64,000 nt of DNA, taken from CAILKP01 sp038231815. GTDB taxonomy: Bacteria; Planctomycetota; Phycisphaerae; Phycisphaerales; UBA1924. How positions within the stretch are numbered: position 1 is the first letter of the stretch; each line of letters opens with the position of its first letter. Shown piece after piece: positions 8,820-17,695 of the stretch. Location: NCBI GenBank assembly GCA_038231815.1, contig JBBRKQ010000007.1, forward strand, positions 1-64,000, written 5' to 3'. A program made the translations under genes and the position numbers. Under the pieces are notes generated by a model. That model saw only the letters and a list, made by a program, of their open reading frames with translations, searched no databases and was not told the DNA's origin.

Positions 8820-9533
8820 TCACTCGATGATGACGGCCACGCCGTGCTCATCAAGCAGGCCCAGTTCCTGCAGCGCCTTCATGGCGGCGAGTTGCTCGGC
8901 AGATTTTTTACTCTGGCCGGTCATGGGGGCGAAACGGCGTTCGCCCATAGCCACGCAGATTTCAAAGGTCTTGCTGTGGTCCGGGCCGGATTGTGACAGC
9001 ACGACGTACGCAGGCTGGCTGAGCCCATTCTGCTGGGCGTGCTGCTGGACCAGTGACTTGTAGTTTTCCTGGTGCCCGCTGACGTGGGCCGCGGTGATCC
9101 GTGGCAGCAGCAGCGGGGTTAGAAAGGTTTTGACCGGTTCTAGGCCACCATCGATGAAAATGGCCCCGATCACGCTCTCAAGAATCGCCGCGGCGAGGCT
9201 CACGGGCAGATGGGAACTGGTTCGCATGCCCTTGCCAAGCTCAAGGTACTGAACCAAATTGATTTGCTTGGCAATGGAGGCGCAAGACTGGCGGGAGACG
9301 ACGGCGGATTTGACTTTGGTCATTTCGCCTTCGAGAAGGTCCGGATAAGTCCGGAACACGAGATCGCAGGTCAGCATGCCCAGGACCGCATCGCCCAAAA
9401 ACTCCAAACGTTCATTTGAGTGGACACGGGCATCCGCCACTGAGGAGTGACGAAGGGCAAGGGCCAGCAAATCCGGAGCTCGGAAGCTGTAGCCAAGAAC
9501 CATTTCTACCGCGTGCCTTGCTTCGAAGGTCAT
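8820..9533 (-). CDS. rnc: Ribonuclease III
   Basis: The product has 237 residues from ATG 9533 (MTFEARHAVE). The RNase III signature NERLEFLGDAVL lies at about residues 40-51, with the catalytic Glu and Asp in place, and a second acidic cluster LESVIGAIFIDGG provides the other metal-binding residues. A double-stranded RNA-binding domain occupies about residues 165-232 (NYKSLVQQHAQ...GQSKKSAEQLAAMKAL). The enzyme cuts double-stranded RNA in rRNA precursors and structured mRNAs. In-frame sequence upstream to 9665 has no domain. It diverges from the L34 gene. Confidence 0.95.
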   Translation of the reverse strand: MTFEARHAVEMVLGYSFRAPDLLALALRHSSVADARVHSNERLEFLGDAVLGMLTCDLVFRTYPDLLEGEMTKVKSAVVSRQSCASIAKQINLVQYLELGKGMRTSSHLPVSLAAAILESVIGAIFIDGGLEPVKTFLTPLLLPRITAAHVSGHQENYKSLVQQHAQQNGLSQPAYVVLSQSGPDHSKTFEICVAMGERRFAPMTGQSKKSAEQLAAMKALQELGLLDEHGVAVIIE

Positions 9534-9855
9534 AAGAACTACACAAGTTCGGAAGCCCGGAAGCGGCCTGTGGGCGAACCGATCGCCCAGGGGCCGAGCC
9601 CGGAAAGTTCCGATAGGGAGCCACGGTGAGCATCGGTTTGATGCTGGTACGTACTTTCCCGACAATCCGAGGCTAGGCAGGCAAGATGTACGGCGTTGTG
9701 GGCTTTGACTGGCCCCGGCTCGGTTTGGGGGGTATCATCTCGACCCACCTTTGGCCTCCGGAGGGCGGGGCAGAGCTTGTTCTCGCACCAGCAGCCGCCG
9801 CCAATTGCCGGTATCCCCGGTTTGGCTTGATTTTGGCGGGTTTTTAGGATCGACC

Positions 9856-10008
9856 ATGCATTATCCACACCGCGTCAGCCGCATCAAGCGTAAACGTTCC
9901 ATCGGCTTCCGAGCCCGCATGAAGACCCGTCACGGACGGGCCCTCATGAACCGCAAGCGTGCGGCTGGTCGCTCGCTGAACGTTGCCGATAAGAAGCGTG
10001 GGTATTAA
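9856..10008 (+). CDS. rpmH: 50S ribosomal protein L34
   Basis: The 50-residue product is highly basic and carries the L34 core RKRSIGFRARMKTRHGRALMNRKRAAGR. ATG 9856 is chosen because L34 proteins are about 45-50 residues. In most bacteria rpmH is followed at once by rnpA, the protein subunit of RNase P, but here no such gene follows. A strong terminator lies about 175 bases downstream. Confidence 0.95.
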   Translation: MHYPHRVSRIKRKRSIGFRARMKTRHGRALMNRKRAAGRSLNVADKKRGY

Positions 10009-10381
10009 GCCGCCTTTGGGGCATCGCTCGGGCGGATTGGACGGGATGGCCCGTGCTTCGCTCGTCGCTGGCTGATCTTCAGCGGCTGCCCCATTGTTTC
10101 GCTGCGGCGAGCAGGTTCGGCGGCAGAGTTCGTCGGTAGCGATGCCTGCTCAAAAACATCGCTGGCACATTTGTTTCTTTCAAAGACCGCTCCGGTGATT
10201 CGGGGCGGTCTTTTCGTGTTTGTGATGGCTTGCGGCGTGATGATGAACCGGTGATGAACTCTGGAAGCGGCGAGGTTCGTACCAAGGGTGCCGCGGGGTG
10301 CAAAGACTCTGGGGTGCTTCGCAGATATTGCCGAGGCACGCGGTGCGCGTGTGAGGCGGCCTCCATTTTTTAGTTCGATCA
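10009..10381. other. Intergenic region after rpmH containing a strong terminator
   Basis: No protein gene is supported. The stretch between the rpmH stop and the terminator at 10182 is about 170 bases and could be a 3' UTR. No conserved RNA was recognised in it. Confidence 0.45.
10182..10214 (+). terminator. Intrinsic terminator downstream of rpmH
   Basis: A 13-bp stem (10182-10194 with 10201-10213, one T-G wobble, loop GTGATT) ends in TTTT. Confidence 0.88.
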
Positions 10382-12190
10382 CTACTTCAGGATCGTCTTG
10401 ACACGCTCAAGTCTTACGGTGGGTGTCATTCGCTGACCAGTTGCATCCACCGCGGCGAGTAGTTTTACGGTCATGACTGGATCAGCCGCATCCGCGGTGC
10501 TCCAGCCTACACGTGCCACCGTGACTGTACCGAGAGGCAACTGCTCTGCCGGTTTGAGTGACAGTGCGGCGAGACGGAGGGGCTTTGAACTTTCGAACTC
10601 AATCTTGGCAGCGCCGGATTTGAGGTGTGCGGAATTGGCATCACGCGCATCGAAGTTCTGTGTGATAAGCGATTGACCGTAACCAAGGGCCAACCCGAGT
10701 GAAGTACCGTCGTACTTTAATGCTTCGGCGAAGGCAAGACTGTTGCCCGACCCGACGGAGACCACGCGGACCGCTTTCCCTCGGCCAATGATCTCAATTT
10801 GATAGCCCGCTAGGGGCGTTTGATCGGTGTCGATGATGACATCAAACTGAACTTGAGTCGATGACGGGTCATCTGCAACTGGGGCCACGGCGGGTACCTT
10901 CACCAATTGGCGAAGGATCGCATCAACATCGGTTTGATTGACGACGCCATCGGCATCGATATCCCTTCGCGCGGAGGCAATCCACGATGGGCCAATCGGC
11001 GCATCATTTGATGAACGCTTTGCGGCAGCCGCCTCGGCATTGACAATCCAAGCCAACCGAAACGCATCCACTACATCAAGGGCGGGCGCTTTGGCCGCTG
11101 CTTTTTCATCAGCCCCACCTGAGCCGGGTTTGGCCACAGCCTCATCCTGGCGATTGGCCGGAGGGACCGGAACGTTTTGGGCGCCGGGCGGCAAGGCTGC
11201 GCCCGTTGTGCCACCCGATCCACCGGCGGCGGGAGCATTTGCCGAAGTGCCACCGGTCGATGCGGGCCCGGCTAACCGGCCGGCTGGCGCGGCAGCAGTG
11301 GGCGCCTGTTGGGGCGACGCGGCATCACCTGCTTCGCTCCGAGAAAGCTGTTGGGTTGCAGGCTGGGTTTGTGTCGTTACTGGTGCCGGAGGTGTCTGAG
11401 GGCTGGCCCCGGAGGGTGCTTGAGAAGGCCCCTGAGAGGGCCCCTGAGAAGGCCCCTGAGAAGGCCCCTGAGAGGAGACAGCTTGGTCGACTGGGGCGGG
11501 CGGCGGTTCGGATGATGCTGAAAACCCTTTGGTGTTCGCCGCGGCATCGGACATTGCTGGGGTGCCGGCAGGAGCAGACCCAAGCCCCGGCACTGACGGC
11601 TGACCGAATCGCGGATTTTCAATATTGCCTGAGAGTTTGCTTGGCCCACCGGCGGTGTCGGCATCTGCCGCGGGCATCCCGTCTGCGGCACTTTCCTCTT
11701 GGCTCTGCTTGCGAGAAGCGCCACCGGGGGATGAACGCCCTCGCCCGAAGGTAGTCGCATCGGTTGGTGAGGCCTTGCCGATGAGCACTGTCCGGTCTTT
11801 GGCTGCGCCAGACTCCGCTGTAACACCAGTGACCGCTAGCCCGCCAAGGCCACCGGTTGTAGACAGGAGTATCCACGCGCTCACCACGAGCGCCAGGCTA
11901 GCAGCCAACCCCGCAGCGAGCGGGAGACGAACGCGGCGATGCTGCCGCGTGGTTGATGCTCGCGACGCTGAGGCTGCCTGGCCTGCGGCGGCCATGACCG
12001 AAGCTGCCGCGGAGAGTACCTGACGGTCATAGTCGGCGGGAACCAGGGGAGCTTTGCCGTAGATGTCCTGTAATTCGAGCTGCACATGGGCGGGCAAGGC
12101 TTCCAGCGCGATCGGTTGCTCCCCGGCATCGGAGGGCAATTTAGACCCTTTGGAGGTGCCGTTGTTCGGAATGGGCGACGGTTCAGCCAT
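10382..12190 (-). CDS. Large single-pass membrane protein with dockerin-like repeat and cohesin-like C-terminal domain
   Basis: The product has 602 residues. The N-terminus (about 1-85) resembles the short soluble arm found on planctomycete membrane proteins encoded near sigma factors (ALPAHVQLELQDIYG...PADYDRQVLSAAA). One transmembrane helix lies near residues 92-112. A long Ala/Pro/Gly/Gln-rich extracytoplasmic linker includes Ser-Gln-Gly-Pro repeated in tandem. At about 406-425 DIDADGVVNQTDVDAIL matches one dockerin/EF-hand half-repeat, and about 436-600 resembles a beta-rich cohesin-like fold (VQFDVIIDTDQTPLAGYQIEI...). Cohesins bind dockerins, so this could present a docking domain outside the membrane; that role is inferred. 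Confidence 0.65.
   Translation of the reverse strand: MAEPSPIPNNGTSKGSKLPSDAGEQPIALEALPAHVQLELQDIYGKAPLVPADYDRQVLSAAASVMAAAGQAASASRASTTRQHRRVRLPLAAGLAASLALVVSAWILLSTTGGLGGLAVTGVTAESGAAKDRTVLIGKASPTDATTFGRGRSSPGGASRKQSQEESAADGMPAADADTAGGPSKLSGNIENPRFGQPSVPGLGSAPAGTPAMSDAAANTKGFSASSEPPPAPVDQAVSSQGPSQGPSQGPSQGPSQAPSGASPQTPPAPVTTQTQPATQQLSRSEAGDAASPQQAPTAAAPAGRLAGPASTGGTSANAPAAGGSGGTTGAALPPGAQNVPVPPANRQDEAVAKPGSGGADEKAAAKAPALDVVDAFRLAWIVNAEAAAAKRSSNDAPIGPSWIASARRDIDADGVVNQTDVDAILRQLVKVPAVAPVADDPSSTQVQFDVIIDTDQTPLAGYQIEIIGRGKAVRVVSVGSGNSLAFAEALKYDGTSLGLALGYGQSLITQNFDARDANSAHLKSGAAKIEFESSKPLRLAALSLKPAEQLPLGTVTVARVGWSTADAADPVMTVKLLAAVDATGQRMTPTVRLERVKTILK
11425..11472. repeat. 12-bp tandem repeat (four units) coding Ser-Gln-Gly-Pro
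   Basis: Four consecutive units of A(A/G)GGCCCCTGAG lie at 11425-11436, 11437-11448, 11449-11460 and 11461-11472. They fall inside the linker of the membrane protein encoded on the minus strand and keep its frame. Copy-number change would alter linker length only. Confidence 0.9.
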
Positions 12191-12824
12191 GAGCGATGCC
12201 GAATAAGCAGGACGGGCCAGGTGAGAAGGGCCTGACGATAGAGTGTACTGCCCCTGATCAAAGTTCAGCCAACTTTTTGGCTTTCAGCGATTGGGGGCTG
12301 GCGTTTCTTGGGCTGCTGCTCGGTGGTTTGGCGATTACTTGCCAGAACTGTCGGATTCAAACAACACTCGGCGATGGTTGGCTGCTTGGTTGGGCAGTCG
12401 CGGCGAATGCAAAGGAAACGGTCAATCTCTGTAAAAGGAGACTTCCGGCAGCGGACGCGGGGGGATAAGCAGTCCTTGACTTCGCTAAGCAGGGCATTCT
12501 CGGCGGGTATCCAGCGGCAGGATTTATGCAAGCGAGGGTTGGTGCTGCTCGTTCCTGCGAACACCAAAAATCGGATTGCGCTGCGCTGTCTCAAGAGTTT
12601 GAACGGAACAAAGAACCAGCGCACCTCATTCGGGGGGATCCTAAACAATCCAGTTCTTTCGAGGGGTTTTTACTGGTTCATTCACCGTGTTTTTTGGTAT
12701 TTCAGGACGCTCAATGCAACGCACTGCGAGACCGAGGCATACGACTGAATGCCACGCAAACTTGCCCAGTTGCGTGCCCCCATCGTGCTTGGGCCGCTGA
12801 TACCGCCAAAAGGAGTTAGAGATC
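12191..12824. other. Long intergenic region between divergent genes
   Basis: Open frames of up to 146 codons cross this stretch but have no recognisable domain, signal peptide or ribosome binding site. The region should carry the promoters of both divergent genes. An AAAAGGAG motif at its right end is the ribosome binding site of the gene at 12825. Confidence 0.45.
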
Positions 12825-14579
12825 ATGAAACGTATATTCGCACTTCTAGCAGTTGCTGGCATTGCCATGGCAGCCCAGGCCCAAACGGGTCGGCTGTTTG
12901 TGGGTGAGTACGGCTACGACGCAGCCAACTTGCCGACATGCTTTGAGACTGACCTGTCGCCAGGCTTCCCCGGGACGGTGTCGTGGGCGGCAACGTTTCC
13001 GTTTGCGGTGCAAGGCGCCGCATGCACACCGGGAAATGTGATTTACCTGAGCACGGGGACGTTTACCACGGATTTGTACACGACGTTTCCGGGGCGGACC
13101 CCGACGCGTGTGGCACAGACTTCCGAAACGATCTTTGACATGGGGTACGTGGGCGGGAAGCTGTACGGATGGGCTGAGTACGCCACACCGTCGGGCATTT
13201 ACGAGATCAACACCACGACCGGGCAGTGCACGCTTGCGGTAGCATCCACCAGTGAGTTGTTCTTTGCGCTCGATGGCAACCCGGCCAACGGTCTTCTGTA
13301 CGGCTACAGCGAGTACGGCAATTCGGGCCTGTACTCGATCAACCCGGTGACCGGGGCCAAGCACAAGATTGCCAACGGGCCCTATGGCCAGTTCCCCAAC
13401 GCCTACGGCATGTATCGCGGGCTGGCGGTTGGCAACAACACCGTGTACCTAACTAACGTGTGGAACGGTCGCGCACTTGATGACCCGGACCACATTCCTT
13501 CGGACTCGTTTTATGCGTACAACTTGGGCCAGGGGGACAACGGCACCTACGTGCAATTTGAGAATCCGTATGCCAATTCAACGCCCGTCGGTGGCGGATC
13601 GTTCTGGTACGACCCATCGGTGATTCCGGTCTTGCCAACGCCAGCCAACGACCTGTGCGCGAACGCCACGCCGATTGGTGAGGGTACTTTCGCGTTTGAC
13701 ACCACGTGGGCCAACACCGAAGGCAGCGCGAGCTGCGGTGCTGGCGGTGTTGGCGACGTCTTTTTCCGCTACACCCCAACGTTCACGCACTATGCGCAGT
13801 TCTCGACCGGGGCCGCCGGTTCACTCGACACGGTACTGACACTCTACACGGGCTGCGATGGCACCGAGATTGCCTGCAACGATGACGGCGCGAGTAATGC
13901 CCCGCTCAGTGAGATCGGCTACACGGTGACAGCGGGTGTGCCCATCCTCATCCGCATTGCGGGCTATGACGAGGCGGCCCGCGGTCCCGGCACGCTGAAC
14001 ATTGGCCTGTGCCCCCCGGCGACTATTAGCCGCCAGCCGGACAACGCGACGATTAACAGTTGCACTGCCACGCTGCCGTCGGACTTCAGTCAGGGGCCGT
14101 TCTTTGTTCGCTTCTTTGCCGACCTGGCCGGTGGCGACACAGTGAACTATCAGTGGGAGAAAGACGGCGTGCCGATGAGCGACAACAACGATGGCAACAT
14201 CGAGCATTACGGAATCTACAACACGCGCGGCTTTGCGCTGCTGATTGTTCGGCCCACCGTAGCGGATGCGGGCACGTACCGCTGCGTGATGAGCACCACG
14301 GCGTGCGATGAGCAGTTTAACTTCACCAGCAACAGCGCCACGATGACGTTCGTGCCGAAGTGCTCCATCGCTGATGTCGCACCCGTGGCCAACTGCGGTG
14401 ACGGCATCGTCGATGGCTCAGACTTTATCGCGTTCATCAACAGCTTTGGCGTGGGTGATGTGGCGATTGATCGGCTGGCCGATATCGCTGGTGGCGGGAC
14501 CGATGGGCTCTCTCCCGATGGCATCATCGATGGCAATGACTTTGTCGCGTTCATCAACGCGTTCTCAGCAGGGTGTTAA
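12825..14579 (+). CDS. Secreted Ig-like protein with GC-type dockerin tail
   Basis: The product has 584 residues; start fixed by AAAAGGAG ten bases upstream. The signal peptide MKRIFALLAVAGIAMAAQA is followed by a region with repeated 'LYGYSEYG/LYGWAEY' strands that suggests a beta-propeller-like domain (about 20-260). Next comes a DUF-like beta domain (about 270-390: NDLCANATPIGEG, DVFFRYTPTFTHYAQFST, LDTVLTLYTGCDG) and an Ig-like domain (about 400-505: NYQWEKDGVPM, DAGTYRCVMS). The dockerin pair (DGIVDGSDFIAFINSF, DGIIDGNDFVAFINAF) ends in SAGC. It is probably a surface-displayed adhesive or binding protein; the ligand is unknown. Confidence 0.85.
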   Translation: MKRIFALLAVAGIAMAAQAQTGRLFVGEYGYDAANLPTCFETDLSPGFPGTVSWAATFPFAVQGAACTPGNVIYLSTGTFTTDLYTTFPGRTPTRVAQTSETIFDMGYVGGKLYGWAEYATPSGIYEINTTTGQCTLAVASTSELFFALDGNPANGLLYGYSEYGNSGLYSINPVTGAKHKIANGPYGQFPNAYGMYRGLAVGNNTVYLTNVWNGRALDDPDHIPSDSFYAYNLGQGDNGTYVQFENPYANSTPVGGGSFWYDPSVIPVLPTPANDLCANATPIGEGTFAFDTTWANTEGSASCGAGGVGDVFFRYTPTFTHYAQFSTGAAGSLDTVLTLYTGCDGTEIACNDDGASNAPLSEIGYTVTAGVPILIRIAGYDEAARGPGTLNIGLCPPATISRQPDNATINSCTATLPSDFSQGPFFVRFFADLAGGDTVNYQWEKDGVPMSDNNDGNIEHYGIYNTRGFALLIVRPTVADAGTYRCVMSTTACDEQFNFTSNSATMTFVPKCSIADVAPVANCGDGIVDGSDFIAFINSFGVGDVAIDRLADIAGGGTDGLSPDGIIDGNDFVAFINAFSAGC

Positions 14580-14639
14580 GAGAGTTTTACATGGCCAGAT
14601 GACCGACACGGCCGAACGGCCGCATCAGGACAGCAGATC

Positions 14640-14673
14640 AAGGGCGGCAGCATCAATCGCTGCCGCCCTTTTG
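14640..14673 (+). terminator. Intrinsic terminator of the Ig/GC-dockerin gene
   Basis: A perfect 12-bp stem (14640-14651 with 14659-14670, loop ATCAATC) is followed by a short T-rich tail, 60 bases after the stop. Confidence 0.88.
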
Positions 14674-14768
14674 TGTGGGCGGAGATGGATGCGAAGCCTG
14701 AAACTGTCTGGCTGAGAATGGTTATCTGCCGCGTTCCCCGGGGATATGGGTCACCTAAACTTGGACCC

Positions 14769-16655
14769 ATGGCCCACACTGTGTATTTAGAGACCTTTGG
14801 CTGTCAGATGAACGAACTCGACAGCGAGCTGGTGACCAGCGCGATGCGGGGCATGGGCTATCGGTTTGTCTCCGATCCGGCGAAGGCGGAGGTGGTGCTG
14901 TACAACACCTGCTCGGTGCGTGAACATGCAGAGCAGAAGGTGTGGTCTCGTTTGGGCGAGCTGGCCATACGCAAAGCCCGCGAGCCAAGATTGGTGGTTG
15001 GCGTGATGGGATGCATGGCCGAGCGCGAGGGCGAAAAACTGCTGAAGCGCATGCCGGTGGTGGATGTACTGGTTGGGCCGGGTGAGCTTGATAAGTTACC
15101 GGGGCTGGTGGACAACGCTATCCGCACGCGGTTGTCGTTGCTAGACGAAAAAGAGACGCAGGAGTTGCTGGCCACGCCAGAAAACGAGCGGCCGGATGTC
15201 TCACTGCTGCTCTCCGCCGGGCAGGTGGCGCTGGCGGGCCAGACGAGCAGAAGATCAGCGACTTTGGCGGCGGCTCAGGACACGCTTGAGCTGCTGGACC
15301 TGTCACGGGCGATTTCGCCTGATGACCTGGCTGCCAAGGGCGGGGCCGGTCGGGCCGCATATGTGCGCATAACGCGTGGTTGCAACAAGTTTTGCACGTA
15401 CTGCGTGGTGCCGTTTACGCGCGGGGCGGAAGTGCATCGGCCGCCGCAGGCGATTGTTGATGAATGCAAAAAACTTGCCGATGCGGGCGTGATCGAGGTG
15501 ACCCTGCTTGGGCAGACGGTGAACCACTACCGCTTCGAGCACGGAGCAGCGGTGAGTGTTGGCGGCGTGATCCAGCCACAGAAGGGGCGGGCGTATGGCA
15601 TCACCGGCGATGTCTCGGGCGACCCGCACCGGGGTGAGCGAGTGACGACGTTTGCGGACCTGCTGCACCTGATTCACGAGCAGGTGCCAGCCATTCAGCG
15701 ACTGCGATTTGTTACTAGCTTTCCGAGATCCTTCGGTAATGATATTTTGCAGGTGATGCGCGACTCGCCCCGCATGTGCAGGTACCTGCACGTTCCGGCC
15801 CAAACCGGCAGCGACCGGCTGCTGAAGCTGATGAACCGGCAGTACAACGTCGGTGAGTATCTTGAGTTCCTGGATCGGGCTCGCAGCTTCCTGCACCAGC
15901 CTGAGATCGGCCGTCCTCTAACGCTGGCGGGGGACATTATCGTGGGCTTTGCGACTGAGACGGAAGAGGACTTTGAGGCGACCAAGGTGCTGATGCGCAA
16001 GGCGGCGTACAAGAACTGTTATATCTTTAAGTACTCGCCACGGCCGGGGACGATTGCGATTGATAAATTTGAGGATGATGTTCCTGACATGGTCAAGCGC
16101 CGCCGTAACGCGGAACTGCTGGACCTGCAGGATGTGATCGGAAAAGAAGTGATGGCGGAGTTTGCGGGGCTGACGACCGATGTGTTTGTGACGGGCGTAT
16201 CGAAGCGGCAAGGGCGATTGACCAAAGCGCGAATTGCGGGGGAGCAAGGGTTGGAGAAGGGACATGTGCATTCACACGTTCACACGCACGGCGTCGCTGC
16301 GAGCACTGCGGAAAAGCCCGCGGGCGTGTCGCTGACGATTGGCGGCAAGAAAGTGGGAGCGGCGGAGGGCAATGAGAATGATGACCGAGGCTGCGCAATC
16401 GATGCCACAAGCACGATTGTGGGCGTGGAACGTGAAGATGAACGCGATGCGGTTGCGAGCGGGACAGACGCAACGGGTGCATCCCCCACTGCCGCCGGGC
16501 CGATCCAGATGAGTTCGCGGACGGATGGCGACGTGATCGCATTCTTTGACCTGCCACAGGGCATGTCACCGGATGATCTGATCGGGACGATTGTCAAGTT
16601 CAAGGTAGAGCGGTGCGAGCCGCTGGCGCTGCATGGGCGGGTGTTGGTGCCGTAA
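14769..16655 (+). CDS. miaB: tRNA-2-methylthio-N6-dimethylallyladenosine synthase (MiaB), enlarged
   Basis: The product has 628 residues against about 440-475 in most MiaB proteins. The N-terminal domain carries the three auxiliary-cluster cysteines (ETFGCQMNELDSE, NTCSVREHAEQK, GVMGCMAEREG). The radical SAM motif RGCNKFCTYC has cysteines at about 204, 208 and 211. The enzyme adds a methylthio group to isopentenyl-adenosine-37 of tRNAs. Two insertions explain the extra length: about 45 residues before the radical SAM motif, and about 80 residues (about 490-570) with the His-rich GHVHSHVHTHG that split the TRAM region; the end of TRAM is intact (DLIGTIVKFKVERCEPLALHG). ATG 14769 starts the conserved N-terminus. 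Confidence 0.93.
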   Translation: MAHTVYLETFGCQMNELDSELVTSAMRGMGYRFVSDPAKAEVVLYNTCSVREHAEQKVWSRLGELAIRKAREPRLVVGVMGCMAEREGEKLLKRMPVVDVLVGPGELDKLPGLVDNAIRTRLSLLDEKETQELLATPENERPDVSLLLSAGQVALAGQTSRRSATLAAAQDTLELLDLSRAISPDDLAAKGGAGRAAYVRITRGCNKFCTYCVVPFTRGAEVHRPPQAIVDECKKLADAGVIEVTLLGQTVNHYRFEHGAAVSVGGVIQPQKGRAYGITGDVSGDPHRGERVTTFADLLHLIHEQVPAIQRLRFVTSFPRSFGNDILQVMRDSPRMCRYLHVPAQTGSDRLLKLMNRQYNVGEYLEFLDRARSFLHQPEIGRPLTLAGDIIVGFATETEEDFEATKVLMRKAAYKNCYIFKYSPRPGTIAIDKFEDDVPDMVKRRRNAELLDLQDVIGKEVMAEFAGLTTDVFVTGVSKRQGRLTKARIAGEQGLEKGHVHSHVHTHGVAASTAEKPAGVSLTIGGKKVGAAEGNENDDRGCAIDATSTIVGVEREDERDAVASGTDATGASPTAAGPIQMSSRTDGDVIAFFDLPQGMSPDDLIGTIVKFKVERCEPLALHGRVLVP

Positions 16656-16787
16656 CAGTGCTCATTCCTGAGACTGCCAAGCAGAAACTCGGGAAGTAGC
16701 GAGAGCCGTCCCTCCAAAGCGTGCCCGCGGAGTCCGACTCAGGTTTATCGCTGGTTTGAACTTCCGGATCGCGAGCCCGCGCACCGG

Positions 16788-17354
16788 CTACTTCATCGCC
16801 ATCACATTGAGGCTGATCGGAACATCGTCAAACTTCAGCACCGTCGTGTCCTTAAAAAGCCCGAAGTCTGCGATCCGCCGGATGTGCCTGAACCCTGCGG
16901 TGCTCAGCAGATCGGCGAAGATTTCTAGAGAGAAACCGACGTAGTGATAGTCGTAATCATCGACCTGCCCGCCGTAGATCATTCGCATGATGTGGTACTT
17001 ATCTTCCATGTCCTTTCGCGGATCAAGGAACAGTTTGCAGAGTGCTTCAAGGTCCGGCACGCCCGCGCGGAATAATCCGCCCGGCACCAACACACGGTGC
17101 GCTTCCTTCAGGGCTTGCGGCAGCTCGTTGTTGTAGCCCAGGTGCTCATACACATGCGAGGCGTAAATCTCGGTGACCGTGTTGTCGGCGAATTGCGAAA
17201 GGTCGTGACAGTGACCGACAAAGTCAACGCCGGGCAGGGACTGCGCGTTGAGAATCTTCCAGCCTGCTTTCACCTCCTCGCCTCCGATGTGAAGGCGCAG
17301 AGGTTCTTTCTTGTGATCGGCCCGTACGCCGGTTGCGGCTATAGAATCGCCCAT
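16788..17354 (-). CDS. SAM-dependent methyltransferase-like protein (Methyltransf_11 type)
   Basis: The product has 188 residues from ATG 17354; the frame is open back to 17450. The sequence LRLHIGGEEVKAGWKILNAQ matches the 'LNIGCG...GW.NLD' start of a family of methyltransferases in surface-polysaccharide gene sets, but the usual GCG is GGE here, so the SAM-binding glycine motif is degenerate. TEIYASHVYEHLGY and EAHRVLVPGGLFRAGVPDLEAL are the well-conserved later motifs. It may modify a glycan or lipid-linked sugar. No neighbour confirms this. The start is uncertain because there is no ribosome binding site. Confidence 0.72.
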   Translation of the reverse strand: MGDSIAATGVRADHKKEPLRLHIGGEEVKAGWKILNAQSLPGVDFVGHCHDLSQFADNTVTEIYASHVYEHLGYNNELPQALKEAHRVLVPGGLFRAGVPDLEALCKLFLDPRKDMEDKYHIMRMIYGGQVDDYDYHYVGFSLEIFADLLSTAGFRHIRRIADFGLFKDTTVLKFDDVPISLNVMAMK

Positions 17355-17695
17355 ACGCGAGAGTAGGCGCTGGCGCGGATTCCAAGTCGCCTCGCGAGCC
17401 GTGGAGTGCTGCTGCGAGGCCCGTTTGTTCCAACCCATTGATGCGGCCAATTCAGGTGGAGTGTTTCCGATTCAGGATATTGGCAGAGGCAAAGGGAACG
17501 ACCACAGAATGCTGCTCCGCGCCCAGCACCGGCGAGTGGCACGCGATTGCCAGCGCTGGCCTGATCAGTTTGGCTGGCAACGCTCGGCGATTTTTTGATC
17601 CACAAACGGCAGGGCGGAGATAGCCTCTGGAACGCTCGTGCCCGCGCAAGGCCTGCTACTAGCATGTTCGCGAGTCAGTACGGCTGCTGACTCGC
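17355..17695. other. Intergenic region between two minus-strand genes
   Basis: No gene, hairpin with T-tract or known RNA was recognised. Part of it could be N-terminal coding sequence of the methyltransferase if that gene starts at 17450. Confidence 0.4.

Noticed and set aside
10005..10382. Minus-strand frame of 125 codons after rpmH
   Set aside because: It crosses the strong terminator hairpin and lacks any recognisable feature.
12308..12748. Frame of 146 codons in the gap before the Ig/GC-dockerin gene
   Set aside because: No ribosome binding site, no domain and mixed composition; treated as non-coding.
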